In this document: piece by piece, positions 44,596 to 56,071 of the stretch
Layout: each line of letters begins with the position of its first letter
Numbering within the stretch: the stretch's first letter is position 1
Assembly: GCF_011386835.1 (NCBI RefSeq)
Contig: NC_088796.1
Coordinates: 83,659,468-83,723,467 of the forward strand
Length of the DNA stretch: 64,000 nt
Direction: 5' to 3'
DNA from: Chrysemys picta bellii
Taxonomy: Eukaryota; Chordata; Testudines; Emydidae
The notes under the pieces: model-generated
Seen by the model: the letters and a program-made list of their open reading frames with translations, nothing else
The model's database searches: none
What the model was told of the DNA's origin: nothing
Position numbers and translations under genes: made by a program

Positions 44596-47500
44596 GTAAG
44601 AACATTTCCAGAAAAGGCAGGTTTGTGTCGTCTTAGCTCTGCGGACCATCCGGTTCCTCTGACAGCTTTCTACCAAAGGATTTATTTTAGTACCTTCCTT
44701 TTTCTGAACCCTCAAGACTGATTGTTATTTCTCTCTGCTAGGTTAGAGTCAATATATTGTCAAATATATTGGCCCTTTATTCTGATACCATTAATACATT
44801 GACATTTTGGCTTTGCAAGGCACTTTATTTAATGAAAAAGGAAATAAGGCTTTTTATATTACTACAAAGATTAGCCGGAGATAGGAGCTGTATTATCAAG
44901 CTTTGCTATACTACAGAGCACAGTTGCTTTCAAGAAAATTATTTTTTCAAATGGAGGTAGATGGCACTGACCACGGTAAACAGAATTGTGACAAGTAATT
45001 CCATTACTTTCGACTGGGTCAAAAGTTTATTGGTAGCCTCAAAAACAAACAAGTTTAATACTGTGGTACTGCAGTGGAAGAATTTGAAAAGCTTCGAGGG
45101 TTATCATGATTTTTTTTATGCTCCATAAAAGAGATTTCAATTGTTCTTTAGTCAATCACACCAGAGTTTAAACAGATGATGTGCTACTGTGATCCTGAAA
45201 ATACATTAATTATCACTTGGGGCAAGGCTGCCCCTTGGAAGCTCTTGCAGAATTAACATATATATATAGAAAATCTATTTGGCTCCCATATGTTTGGCTT
45301 TCAGACTTGCAGGCTCCATGCAAAAACACATAGTGCATCACAAAGCTCAAGGGAACTATTTTAATTCAGGCAGTCTTTTTTGCCTATCAGGCTGTATATT
45401 TTAGTATGTGTTTTCTCATGTATTCTAATACTTTGAAAGTAACAGATTTTAGTATCAGAGGTGAATAATAATCTTGTATGCGTCAGTGTGCATGTATATA
45501 CATTTGTATGTCACTGTGCTTCTGAAAGGTGCTGGATTGATAGCAATGAATACAAAAGTCCTTTGCCTTGCAGAGGTATTGTGAGAATCAATGAATGTCT
45601 ATAAAAGCACTTCAAACATCAAAATCACTATAATGCTAAGAATTTGTATTGATGTGTTGCACAGCAGCAGTGTAAGCTTCCCTACATTACCCAGCCATTT
45701 TGCCTCAGTTATGACCTGGAGGAACCATTTATAGGGGTGACATGGCAGTTCAGTAGCCAGACCCATTCAATCTTTAGTTTGGCAACTCTGTTCAGGCTGC
45801 AAATAAGGTTCTTGTTAGTTAGCCAAGGGAGTAGGCTGAGGTCCAATGAGCACAAAATTTGCAATGTCTATAAACAAAAAAGAGGGGGATCAGCAGACAT
45901 GTAAAAATTCTGGAAAAAGATGAGCCATCTAAATAATCAAGCTAAAATAAATATTTGGCTAGATTGCCCTGAGAAAACCTGAGGAATGGGTCTCTGCTCA
46001 GGGAGGAAAAATGTGAAGGTTACCCTTGCAGAATTTTTGCAAAATCACTTTGTTGAGAAGTTGGGGTTCTCCTAGAATGAACAGGGGGTTCCTCCCTAAG
46101 AATCATTGTATGATCTAAATACTGCAGGAGACAAGGGTGACCTACAGTGAAGCCCTGTGCTTCAGTACCAACTCTGGATCCTCCTGGGGTTCCTTTGGAA
46201 TAGGATTGAGATGCCAGGGCTTCATTGAGTGCCCAAGAGCCTCCATGAAGAAGGGATTTTGTAACATGGAGAAGATCCACAGAAAAGTTATTACAGTCTG
46301 AGGTCATAATTTTTCAGGTCTAGTGGGGCAATACATATTCTCCTAGGTCTGACCCATGCTCATATACAAACTCTCCATATGCACAGATTGCCGGGCTTCA
46401 GGCAGGTGGGACAGTGCTGCAGAGGTGGTTGACTGGTCCCACACGCTTCAATCCAGCGGGATGAGTTTTCCCTTCCATTCACTTGTGAAATGATGAAGCC
46501 TGGAAAGGGCCAAGTTGGCCCCTATTCCTTTCAGTGGTTAACCAGTTAGTCAACATTTCAGCCTAGACTCAGTAAAGGCCTGTGTGACAAAATACTGACA
46601 GCCTATAAATCTACAATTTAATAACAATTATGTTAAAATCTGTTTTAGCAAAACTTGGGTGTCTGCAAAAGACCCAGCCAGTCCAGTTTTTGAGCAGGTT
46701 AAATGGTTTCAATCAGATAATGCTGAAATATAAAAGCTCTCTAAGTGAATATTTTTCCATCAATCATCATGCCTGAGCCTCAGGTAATGTAGCCTCTCAT
46801 TCAAATCCAATACAGCCGCAAGGCTGTTTTCTTGTTATAATAACAGTTTAGTAATACACCACATAAATTTGCATTCAAAGTTTGCTGTTTTATCTTATTT
46901 TCTCTAAAAATATTTGTCACATAACATTTGTTTAAGGGCTTGTTAGTGTTTCATATCTTCGCATTTAGATTTGTTTGTTTGGTGGAGAGGGTGGTTTGCT
47001 TCATAGAGAATGAATTAACAAATGTGTTCCTTTATCATTTCAAATAATCAGCAGTCCTGCGTGTTCTGACATGGAAAACTGAGTTTCAGAAGAGACCTGA
47101 TCTTGGATCTCCTGCCAGCATGTAAGCCATGTTGTGTAGGTAACGTGTTCAGGCTCTGGAAGTGTATAGTGTGCCAGCCTCAGATTTACGCACTGTTTGC
47201 AGACTGCCCCTGCCGTAGCATAACTTCAGTTTGAAAGAAGGCTGCTTGCCTACCCCTCCTGTTGAGTTCATAGATGTCTGAAGTGTGGCAGAAGCTGAAC
47301 GGGATTGATATGATGAAGATCCTTAAATCTTCATTCATCCTTGATTTTGGTTCATGTCCAAGGTCATGGAAAAACTGGGGATAGACAGAAATAATGACCA
47401 TATTTGTATCCTTTATTGGAAAGGTCATTTATTTTCTTTCTCTCAACAAAGAAAAACATATAATAGTTGAAGTAGGCTGGTCACACAGACATTCATTGAC

Positions 47501-47761
47501 TCAAAAAGGCCTTGGCTTGAAATTGTTTGGCTCTAGGCATGTCATACAACAAATCACAGGCAGGTTTTGGGCAGCTGCACTGTATTACACATGTTTTTGT
47601 TGCATTACAAAAATGTACTGAGTTAATTTTCCAAAATGATATTTTTGAAAATCTAAGGTTGTTATCTGGCCAAATTCCAGCTCAAGTAATTACATTCTGT
47701 TTACCCAGTTTCCTCCTGTGCACTTATCCACCTTTGACCAACTCACCTCCACTGTGCCCAC
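44596..47761. other. No gene recognised; about 3.2 kb of apparently repeat-poor DNA
   Basis: No SINE boxes, LINE motifs, element ends or domains are visible. The ORFs (for example 46020-46307 and 47186-47428) are short and featureless. Being repeat-poor in so repeat-rich a window, it may hold conserved noncoding sequence, which I cannot test. Confidence 0.4.
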
Positions 47762-48125
47762 TAGGGTTGCCAAGTGTCCAGTTTTCAACTGGAACACCCG
47801 GTCAAAAGGGGACTGGTGCTGACCAGGCCGTTAAAAGTCTGGTTGGTGCGGAGCTGGCAGGGTCCCTACCTGGCTCTGCACGGCTCCAGGGAAGCAGCCA
47901 GCATGACCCTCTGTCTCCTAGGCATAGGGGCAGCCGGCCATGGGGGCTCCGCATACTGCTCCTGCCCCAAGCACCGGCTCTGCAGCTCCCATTGGCCAGG
48001 AATTGTGGCCAATGGGAGCTGTGAGGGTAGCACCTTGGGTGGGGGCAGCTCCCAGAGCCCGCACCTGAACCCTTTTCCACACCCCAGCCCCCTGCTCCAG
48101 CCCTAAGCCCCCTCTCCAGACCCCC
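47762..48125. mobile_element. GC-rich nonautonomous repeat fragment (family of 41938)
   Basis: It starts TAGGGTTGCCAAGTGTCCAG, 'ttttcaactggaacacccgg', then 'gaagcagccagcatgaccctc', AGCTCCCATTGGCC (47984-47997) and GGCCAATGGGAGCT (48007-48020), then a short 'ccccagccccctgctccagcccta' tract. It shares order and wording with 41938-42450. The right terminus is absent and I found no second copy of the left flank GTGCCCAC. Confidence 0.7.
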
Positions 48126-50084
48126 CCACAGAATTCTCAGTAGAGGCACTCTCCTCTGCTTGTCACACACTTCCTGTCCTCTAGAACTTTCTCTTTTGTA
48201 TCCATCTTCATTCTTACTACAGAGCAACACATTGGTAATTACTAGTTGATGTCATTGGCTATATCTTTGGCTCTTTTCTTTGTAGTTCCTTCCTTTTATT
48301 ATTCTAAAATTATTAGAAATTAATACATATTTAATAAATGAACAAAAGAAGCAGCTCCAGCCATATGGTGCCCTCCCCAACTCTGTATTTAAGAACTGAC
48401 TCAGAAGAAGAGTCAGACTGGGTCTGTGTCTTCAGCCTAATCTAATTTATCTCCATTGCTGAGTCACATTGTGATGGAGCAGTAATTATTAATTAATTTC
48501 TTCTCATTCCCTGACTTTCCCCCCTTTTTGCAACATATCTGTCTGGGTCTGGGTGGTTCTCCAGAGAGCTGAGGGAGGAAGCTGTAAAGGGTGGGTGGAT
48601 TTGTCAGCTAAAAGGTTTGAGTCTATAATTTTTGCAGGTAACAGGAGATCAGCTGATGATAGGATCAAGTGCTTTTTGGGAAGGTTGAAAATAGTTTCAG
48701 TAACTGAAAGGACGTACACATCATGTAACATGCAGTACCCATGCATTTTTCAGTGTTTTTTCTGAGACACAGCTGTGATATTTGATATTTTGCACTAAAA
48801 CTCACTGAGGCTCTTATGTACAGTATATAAAACCTACACATATCATTTTTTATTTCAGGCTGGTAACAGTGATCTTTTATGCCTATAATAGTCTGTTATC
48901 AAAGACTGTCCTTGATCTTTATCCCTTCTACCCTGCTCTTTATGAGCCTATTTCTTATTCTCTAGGACAGAGATCTGTGTTCCCATGAGATCTTTGTTTG
49001 CTGAATTTACTCATACCGTCTTAGAAAATCCTGTTCTTTCCTGTACCTTGTTTCCTTTTATTTAACGTATAATTGCGAAGCAATTGGATCCTAAGCTATT
49101 ATTCTCCATTTGAAATAACAGAAATTCAATAGTAGCAACTGGTGGAAAGTAAAACCTCACAGCTGGACAGGAAAATAACACCACACTTCAGGGAATCGTG
49201 ACCTGGTTTAGCTTCAGCAAAGAGATTCAGTTAATAGGGTAGCAAGTTATATCAAGTTTTTACATTCTTTTAAAATTAGAAGGACAAAGGTTGCAGGCAA
49301 GAAAATGTTAAAAAAATATAATGATGAAGGAAACAGAAGGAGAGGAAGAGTCTACTTTCATGTTTCATTCCAGGGGTGTTTTAGATGATGACTTCTCCTT
49401 TTGTGGGTTCATTGGTTGGCTGAGTGACTACAGGAATTCAGTGGTTTGTGTGTTACTTGAAACCGTTTGAGACATGGAGCCAGTACAACAGCAGCAGCAA
49501 CTACAATACAAGTTTCAAAGTTTATACTCTGTTTTGTAGTGTTCTAATTTGGAATCTGCAACTCTCACAGGTAATTCAAGTGAAGTTACTCACGTGAGTA
49601 AGGGCCAAAGGCTATGGCTCTTAAATTGATTAAATGGGTGCTGGAATGGAGCAAAATTCTCTTCCCTATCTCATTGGCGAGGCACTGAACTACAGCATAG
49701 CCCCTATGAGTCTGTAATCTAGATTATGAGCTGGGATGGGGGACACTGCACCTCTGTGCCCCCAGTAAGGAGTTACTGGCCACTAGATCAAGCACATGAG
49801 AATTTAGTGATCTATCCCATGTTATCTCATTTGGAGCCAGCACAGAACCACAGGCTAGGCAGAGGCCTGTGCAGCAGCTACACCACCACACACACACTAT
49901 GTCTAGTAAAGGGGCAATTATAAGGGCTTGGCATGGGCCCTTTGCAAAAGAGTGAATTCCACCCTTACGAGGTGCTTAGATAAATCCCCACATCCCTGGG
50001 AATGTACATCCCTTGGCTAGTATTTTATAGTTATATAGCTGCTCTAGTTTTATAGAGCAAATGACAATACATTTTATGTGGTTT
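48126..50084. other. No gene recognised; unassigned DNA
   Basis: AT-rich noncoding sequence. The ORF pair at 48504-48765 overlaps on both strands and shows no domain. Confidence 0.4.
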
Positions 50085-50315
50085 AGTGGGTAGGGCACAG
50101 TAGCACAAGTCCTTGGTTCAATCTGTTCCTGGTTCTGCCACTGAATCACTATGTAACCTTGGATAAGTCACTTTACCTCCTTGTACCTCAGTTTATCCAT
50201 CTGGAAAATGGGGATAATATACGTATCCAGCTTTGAAAATGTATTTGAGCTCTATGGATGAAATGTGCCAAGTACTATTATTATCATTATTATTATTTAT
50301 TAGTAGTAGTAGCAA
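50085..50315 (+). mobile_element. MIR (CORE-SINE), nearly complete, with a TTA-rich tail
   Basis: Head 'ggtttagtgggtagggcacagtagc', B-box-like GGTTCAATCTG, then GGTTCTGCCACTGAATCACT, 'ttggataagtcactttacctcc', CAGTTTATCCATCTGGAAAA and TGGGGATAATA: the full MIR order. An (ATT)n/(AGT)n simple repeat lies at 50277-50313. Confidence 0.85.
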
Positions 50316-50413
50316 TATTGCCTTTGGAGGTGTTGTTAAACTGTGTAAGCCTGTGGAAAACTTCTGCTTGTGTTTAAAAAATGTCTCCACTTCTTAAATG
50401 TACATATTATGAT

Positions 50414-51108
50414 TAAGCTAAGATTTTGTCATGGATATTTGTAGAAAAAGTCATGGACAAGTCATGGGTAATAAAGAAACATTCACGGAAGTACGTGACC
50501 TGTCCCTGACTTTTACTAAAAATATCCGTGATAAATGGGAAGGGACTGGGCAGCTGCAGGGTGGCTGGGAGCTCTGGGGTCCCCACCACCCCTGGGAGCT
50601 CAGAGTTCCAGAGTCCCTCTCCCTCCTCCCCAGTAGCTAGGAGCTGCAGGAATCCCCTGCCACCTCCACAGTGGGAAGCTGCCAGGGTCCCTCTGCCCCA
50701 CTGTGGTGGCTGGGGAGCTGCAGGGATCCGCCTGCCCTCCCACCCCATGGTGGCAGGGAGCTGCAGGGATCTCCCTGCCGCTGCAGCTGGTGGGGAGCTG
50801 CAGATCCCCCTGCTGCTGTGGCTGGTAGGGAGCTGCCAGGGTCCCCCTGTCCTCCACAGCAGCCGGGAGCTGTGGAGTACCCCCCGGTACCCACAGTAGC
50901 TGGGGGCTGTGGTGTACCCCTGCCGCCCATAGCGGCTGGGAGCTTGGGGGGCCGCTGCTTCAGGCGGCGGGGGTATCTCACAGCTCCCTGCCACTGCAGG
51001 AGACATCAGGACCCTGCAGCTCCCAGCTGCTGGGCCTGAAGTCACACAGTCATGGGAAGTCATGGATTCCGTGACTTCTGCAACCTCCGTGACAAAATCG
51101 TAGCCTTA
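50414..51108. mobile_element. hAT-like MITE with internal minisatellite, perfect 8-bp duplication
   Basis: ATTATGAT is duplicated exactly at 50406-50413 and 51109-51116. Ends TAAGCTAAGATTTTGTCATG and GTGACAAAATCGTAGCCTTA are inverted repeats. Subterminal 'gtcatggacaagtcatggg' and 'cacagtcatgggaagtcatgg' lie at the two sides. Bases 50550-51010 are about ten loose 35-50-base units around 'ggctgggagctgcagggatccccctgcc'. The ORFs up to 216 aa on both strands come from this array. Confidence 0.93.
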
Positions 51109-51116
51109 ATTATGAT

Positions 51117-52931
51117 TTCCAAAAGGATTTTTATTGTTGGTTTTAGAATTTTAAAGTGCATTTAAATACTAAATATTAAATGATGTTCACTATGGTTCCC
51201 TTTTCATGATGGTCAGTTTGAAATGGCTAGTTAGAAATACATGTAATTTTCTTTTTGCACTGATACAGCACTGATTAACTGACATTGAAATATCGCAGCA
51301 ATATAGTCATATAACAATATAGTCTGACCTGTTCAGCTATGCATTCACTTACTTGCTTATCTATTCCCCCTAACTACTTACTCATTCTTTCACTTTTTCA
51401 TTCAGTTGTCCATTCACCCATTCATACATTCTGCTACTCATCTATTCATTTCCTTATCTACTTGCTTGCAAACCCCCAGACACAATCATTCTCCCTTTCA
51501 CCAACTTGCTACATACCTACCACCTATTCACTCATTCACGATCTTATTTATCCTCGGCTCCAAATCTAAACTTCTAGGCCAACTTAAATCTTGCTCTGAC
51601 TCACCACTGCTCTGTGATCTTCTGCTACTACAGCATATTTCTCCTAGGATTAAATTTATAGCTTTGTTTCTGAGAGTATAGTCAGATTCTACAGATTATT
51701 TTAACTTAGTTTTTCATTGTTAATTACTTTTCTTTCTGGGGTAGGTGCAGATTACCGTGTAATTAAAATGTCCTTTTGATATGCCATGGAGTGTAATACT
51801 CCTCTGAACATGATACCAAGCAGTAGCTATGTTAAGACCGAGACAGACTTTGAGTAAAATTTCTTTGTAGCATATATTAATGTGTGTTTAGAAGATTATG
51901 CTTTACTTATAACGGAGTTATTTAAAGTCATGTTTCATGCATTACTTTGGAATCCATGTTAGAAGCAACTGCTGTCATCCTGTATTAATAGTTGTTCATT
52001 ATATGACCTCATTGCCACAACACATTTTATTTAAAAAAAGAAAGTGACATCTTTTTTTTTTAAAAGAAGTGAAACATGTTGCTGTGCTAAATTTTTGTTT
52101 TGCTCTTTACTAATTGTCAAAATAATTTTGCTTTCAAAATTCATTCATAAAAATGATATGAGAAATATCTGATAGTTTTGTATGAAATTAGTTTTAGGCA
52201 AGGTTAGTAGGCAGGTATCCTCATCACAAAATATGTTAATACAGTAGTACTCTTGTTTCCAATCACGAATGAGCCATGAATGTTAGGCCTGAGGCATATT
52301 GGAAAGGTGATATGACAATAGTAGCCCTGCTACCTATGTTGTATCTGTTCAGTGGATAAATAGCAAACCTTAGTTTCTAAGGCTGTCAGTCAGCACCTTT
52401 TGCCAACACTACATTCACTTAAGCACAATGCTGCCACTTGTTTTTAAAATCGTCTGAAAGATGTTATTTGTAGTGGGAACTTTGACAGGAATTTACAGTG
52501 ACACAGATACTGTCCCTTATCTTATGTCCCTTAAACTCAGTTCTCATCACTGGCCATTAGGCATTTCTCATGCATTATTAGGACCGCATGTCTGACAGTG
52601 ACACATTTCATGGGAGGGGATCTCTTCTGTGCCCTTTTGACTAAGAATCCCAAATTGCATTGGGTCCCCTGTTTCACTTCTCAGTCTGCAAGGGTTGCCC
52701 AAGATTTAGTCTAAAGCATGAGTTAAAATTTGAGAGTAGAGATTAAAAGTATTAAACAGACAAAATGGTATTACTTTAAAACTCTGTGAAAGCTAATCTA
52801 CATAGGTGTAGTAGCAGTGAATAAACTTTTGTGTTGATTCCTGGTCCAGCCCCCATATGCTGCTCTGGGTATTTTACATTGTTGAACAGCCAGTCCACAG
52901 GCATCTCTGAAGAGGCTGCCATAAGTTAGAG
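51117..52931. other. No gene recognised; AT-rich, one degenerate simple array
   Basis: Except for the array at 51340-51545, the stretch shows no recognisable repeats or domains. Bases 51700-52500 are notably AT-rich and repeat-free. Confidence 0.4.
51340..51545 (+). repeat. Degenerate (CATT/CACT)-type short-period array
   Basis: About 200 bases built from variants of 'cattca', 'cactta', 'tattca' and 'tcattc' (for example ATTCACCCATTCATACATTC). It is purine-poor on the plus strand and free of G runs, and opens two frames that have no meaning. Likely an aged tetra/hexanucleotide expansion. Confidence 0.55.
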
Positions 52932-53690
52932 CAGGGATGGGCAAACTTTTGGCCCGAGGACCACATCTGGTGGGGAAATTGCATGTAGGGCCATGAATGT
53001 AGGGCTTGGGCATGGGATTGGGGTGTGGGAGGGGGTACAGTGTGCAGGAAGGGGCCCAGGGAAAGGGGTTGGGGCAGAGGAAGGGTGTGAGGTGTATGAG
53101 GGGGCTCAGAGAAGGGGGCTGGGGTGCAGAGTGAGGGAGGGGGGTTCAGGGCAGGGGTGCAGGGAGGAGTGTGGCAGGGGGCTTAGGGCAGGGGGTTGGA
53201 GTGCAGGAGGAGTGCGCCAGGGGGCTCAGGGCAGGGAGTTGGGGCACGGGGTGCAGGAGGGGTTTGGGGTGTGGGCTCTGGCCTGGCACCGCTTACCTAG
53301 AGCGGCTCCGGGGTGGCAGCAGTGCGCAGCGGAGCTAAGGCAGGCGCCCTGCCTGCCTGCCCTGGCCCTGCACCACTCCCAGAAGCAGCCAGCACCATGT
53401 CCCTGGGGGCAGAGGGCTCCACACGCTGCCCTCGCCTGTGGGTACCTCCCCTGAAGCTCCCACTGGCTGCGGTTCCCTGTTCCCGGACAATGGGAGCTGC
53501 GGGGGGCGGTGCCTGCAGGTGAGGGCAGTGCGCGGAGCCCTCTGCTTCCTCCTCCCCCAGGAATGTGGCGCTGGCTGCTTCCAGGAGTGGCGCGGGGCCT
53601 GCAGCGCCATGGGGGTAGCAATCCCGTGGGCCGGATCTAAAGCCCTGACGGGCTGAATCTGGCCCATGGGCCGTAGTTTTCCCACCCCTG
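52932..53690. mobile_element. hAT-like nonautonomous element (759 bp) with G-rich tandem tract
   Basis: It runs from CAGGGATGGGCAAACTTTTG to TAGTTTTCCCACCCCTG. Flanks AGTTAGAG (52924-52931) and TGTTAGAG (53691-53698) match at 7 of 8. Bases 53010-53280 are a loose 'ggggctcagggcagggggttggggtgcaggag' tandem tract. Bases 53300-53600 contain the AGCTCCCACTGGC … GACAATGGGAGCTG pair and GGGGGCGGTGCCTGCAGG. No transposase. Confidence 0.88.
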
Positions 53691-53901
53691 TGTTAGAGTG
53701 ACCCTATGGTTGCTTTACCTTATGTTGAGGGCCATCTCAATTCCTGTAGCAACCCAGAATCTGTATGATGAAAAGGTGGTGTAAGGCCATCTTTGTCTCT
53801 CTTTCCTTGGGCTGTGTCTTCTGTACTGCACCCCTCAGGAGATACAGCAGTCTAGCCCATAATCAAAGGCCTTGTCTGAAGTAGAAAGGGTTTGTCAGTA
53901 T

Positions 53902-54142
53902 CAGGGCCGCCTCCAGGGTTTTTGCCGCCCCAAACAGCAAAAAGAAAAAAAAAAGCTGCAATCGCGATCTGCTATACCGCTGCCGCTTCAGTCTTCGGCG
54001 GCAATTCGGCGGCTGGTCCTTCACTCTGAGAGGGAGCAAGGGACCCGACGCCGAATTGCCGCTGAAGAGCCGGACGTGCTGCCCCTCTCCATTGGCCGCC
54101 CCAAGCACCTGCTTGCTGGGCTGGTGCCTGGAGTCGGCTCTG
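53902..54142. mobile_element. hAT MITE (241 bp), perfect 8-bp duplication
   Basis: GTCAGTAT is duplicated exactly at 53894-53901 and 54143-54150. Ends CAGGGCCGCCTCCAGG and CCTGGAGTCGGCTCTG pair at 13 of 16. The interior GGCGGCAATTCGGCGGCTGG and CGACGCCGAATTGCCGCTGA is the same inner palindrome as in 40071-40327, in the opposite orientation. Confidence 0.95.
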
Positions 54143-54150
54143 GTCAGTAT

Positions 54151-54682
54151 ATATATACTCCACTCCCCTAGTGGAGATGCCACTGTACTGGGAAAAGATG
54201 CTTTTGCTGGTACAACTTATACCATTTCCCCAAACAAAATAAGTTATACTAGCAAACACATAACACTTTTTCCCCATTCCTCATAGATATAGCAACGGCC
54301 ACAAAACTTTTAAGAGTAGACCAGGCCTTACACTTCTAGATCCCATATGCTTTCTCCCCAGCTCATCCTGTTCTCAGACCCTTTGTCAGGCAGCCTTTCA
54401 GAAACTGCTCTAAAGCCATGTGTCATTGGCTCCTTCTTGCTGCCTGAAATCAAAGTTCTTTATAGTCTGTGACCCTTTTTGATGTTAAAGGTGTGACAGA
54501 ATCCATTATAGTGTCAGGCATGCTGGCTTGGATTAAATTGGCATTTCAACGATGTAATGTTTGATCAGGTGTACCATCTGAAGGGAATTGGATTACTCAC
54601 GGTCCTCTGTATAATAGCTAATGTTCCCTATATCTATTAACATCCTGCCACCTCTCTCAAACCCTAGCATTTCAAATGCCTC
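54151..54682. other. No gene recognised
   Basis: Short unassigned interval between two MITEs. Bases 54175-54320 include 'tagtggagatgccactgtactgg' phrases that may be a decayed MITE end. Confidence 0.35.
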
Positions 54683-54925
54683 TTATGTCTACATTACAGA
54701 CCTTATAGCAGCAGAGCTGAACCACTGCAAGGTCTCCTGTGTAGCCGCTCTATGCTGATGGGAGACAGCTCTCCCACCAGCATAATTAAACCACCCCCAA
54801 TGAACATCTTTCCCCCAACATAGCGCTGTCCACACCGGTGCTTTTGTCAGTGAAACGTGTCGGTCAGGGGTGTGTTTTTTCACACCTTGACCACTGACCA
54901 ACAAAAGTTGGTAGGTGTTGACAAA
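54683..54925. mobile_element. MITE (family of 20101-20337)
   Basis: It starts 'ttatgtctacattacag' and ends 'ggtaggtgttgacaaagcc'. It contains CATAGCGCTGTCCACACCGG and GTGTGTTTTTTCACACC, both also present at about 20.2 kb. Ends are diverged and approximate. Confidence 0.65.
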
Positions 54926-55291
54926 GCCTGAAAAGTGACAGTCATCCTAAAGTGTCAAGGTGGCCAGGCCCTGATTTGCAGGTCAATTGTCCCTGGCTGG
55001 AGATGTTAGTCTGAATCCATATCAGGCTCCAATTTCTCAGTAATTCAATTTTAACAATATCTCTTTTCTATAGCTAATGTGAATTATGGACAGATTAGTG
55101 GAGAACTGTGACATCACTGTACTAAACCATGCACATTTTGCAGTGCTGAATCTAAGCACTCTTTTGGGCTACAGACTCCCAACAAAATTAATGCAAATCT
55201 CCAGTAAACTAAATATTTTGTTCAAATGTGTTTATTTGGTTCCTGATAACAAAGCAAAAATAATCAAAGGACACTGGAATTCCATTCTATG
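54926..55291. other. No gene recognised
   Basis: Unassigned noncoding DNA. The 69-aa ORF at 55086-55295 has no domain. Confidence 0.4.
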
Positions 55292-55299
55292 GTGATGAA

Positions 55300-56068
55300 T
55301 AAGGCCCTACCAAATTCACCGTCCATTTTGGTCAATTTCATGGTTATAGGGTTTTAAAAATCATAAATTTCATGATTTCAGATATTTAAATCTGAAATTT
55401 CATGGTGTTGTAACTTTAGGGGTCCTGATCCAAAAAGGAGTTGGACTGGGGGAGCAAAGGGGGGGACGGGGAGGTTGCAGTACTGCTACCCTTATCTCTG
55501 TGCTGCTGCTGGCGGTGGCGATGCCTTCAGAACTGAGCGGCCGGAGAGCAGCAGCTGGAGCCCAGCTCTGAAGGCAGAGTCACTGCCAGCAGCAGCGCAG
55601 AAGTAAGGATGGCATGGTATGGTATTCCCACCCTTACTTCGGTGCTGCTGCCTTCAGAGCTGGATCCTCGGTCAGCAGCTGCCACTCTCTTGCTGCCCGG
55701 CTCTAAAGGCAGCAGCACAGAAGTAAAGGTGTCGTGGTATGGTATTGCTACCCTTCTGTGCTGCTGCTGATGGGGTGCTGCCTTCAGAGCTGGGCACCTG
55801 GCCAACAGCTACTGCTCTCTGGCCACCCAACTCTGAAGGCAGTGTAGAAGTAAGGGTGGCAATACCGCAACACCCCTAAAATAACCTTGTGACCCCCCCC
55901 GCAAATCCCTTTTGGTTCAGGACCCCCAACTTGAGAAATACTGGTCTCTTCTATGAAATCTGTGTAGTATAGGGTAAAAGCACACAAAAGACCAGATTTT
56001 ACGTGGGGGAGACCAGATTTCACGGTCCATGATGCGTTTTTCATGGCCATTAATTTGGTAGGGCCCTA
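55300..56068. mobile_element. hAT-like element A (769 bp), right duplication split by element B
   Basis: Ends TAAGGCCCTACCAAATTCAC and 'taatttggtagggcccta' are inverted repeats. The left flank GTGATGAA (55292-55299) matches GTGATTAA, which is found only when element B and its duplication are removed (GTG at 56069-56071, intact at 56409-56416). The interior has inverted 'ctgctgctggcggtg / agcagcagcacagaagtaagg' blocks forming several short palindromes. Confidence 0.85.
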
Positions 56069-56071
56069 GTG

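Noticed and set aside
50277..50313. CRISPR-like or regulatory array of TTA/AGT repeats
   Set aside because: A plain microsatellite at the tail of a MIR copy; CRISPR arrays are not expected in vertebrate DNA and no spacer pattern exists.
50413..51063. 216-aa minus-strand ORF with repeated short motifs
   Set aside because: It is the translation of the minisatellite in a MITE; the opposite strand is open in several frames.
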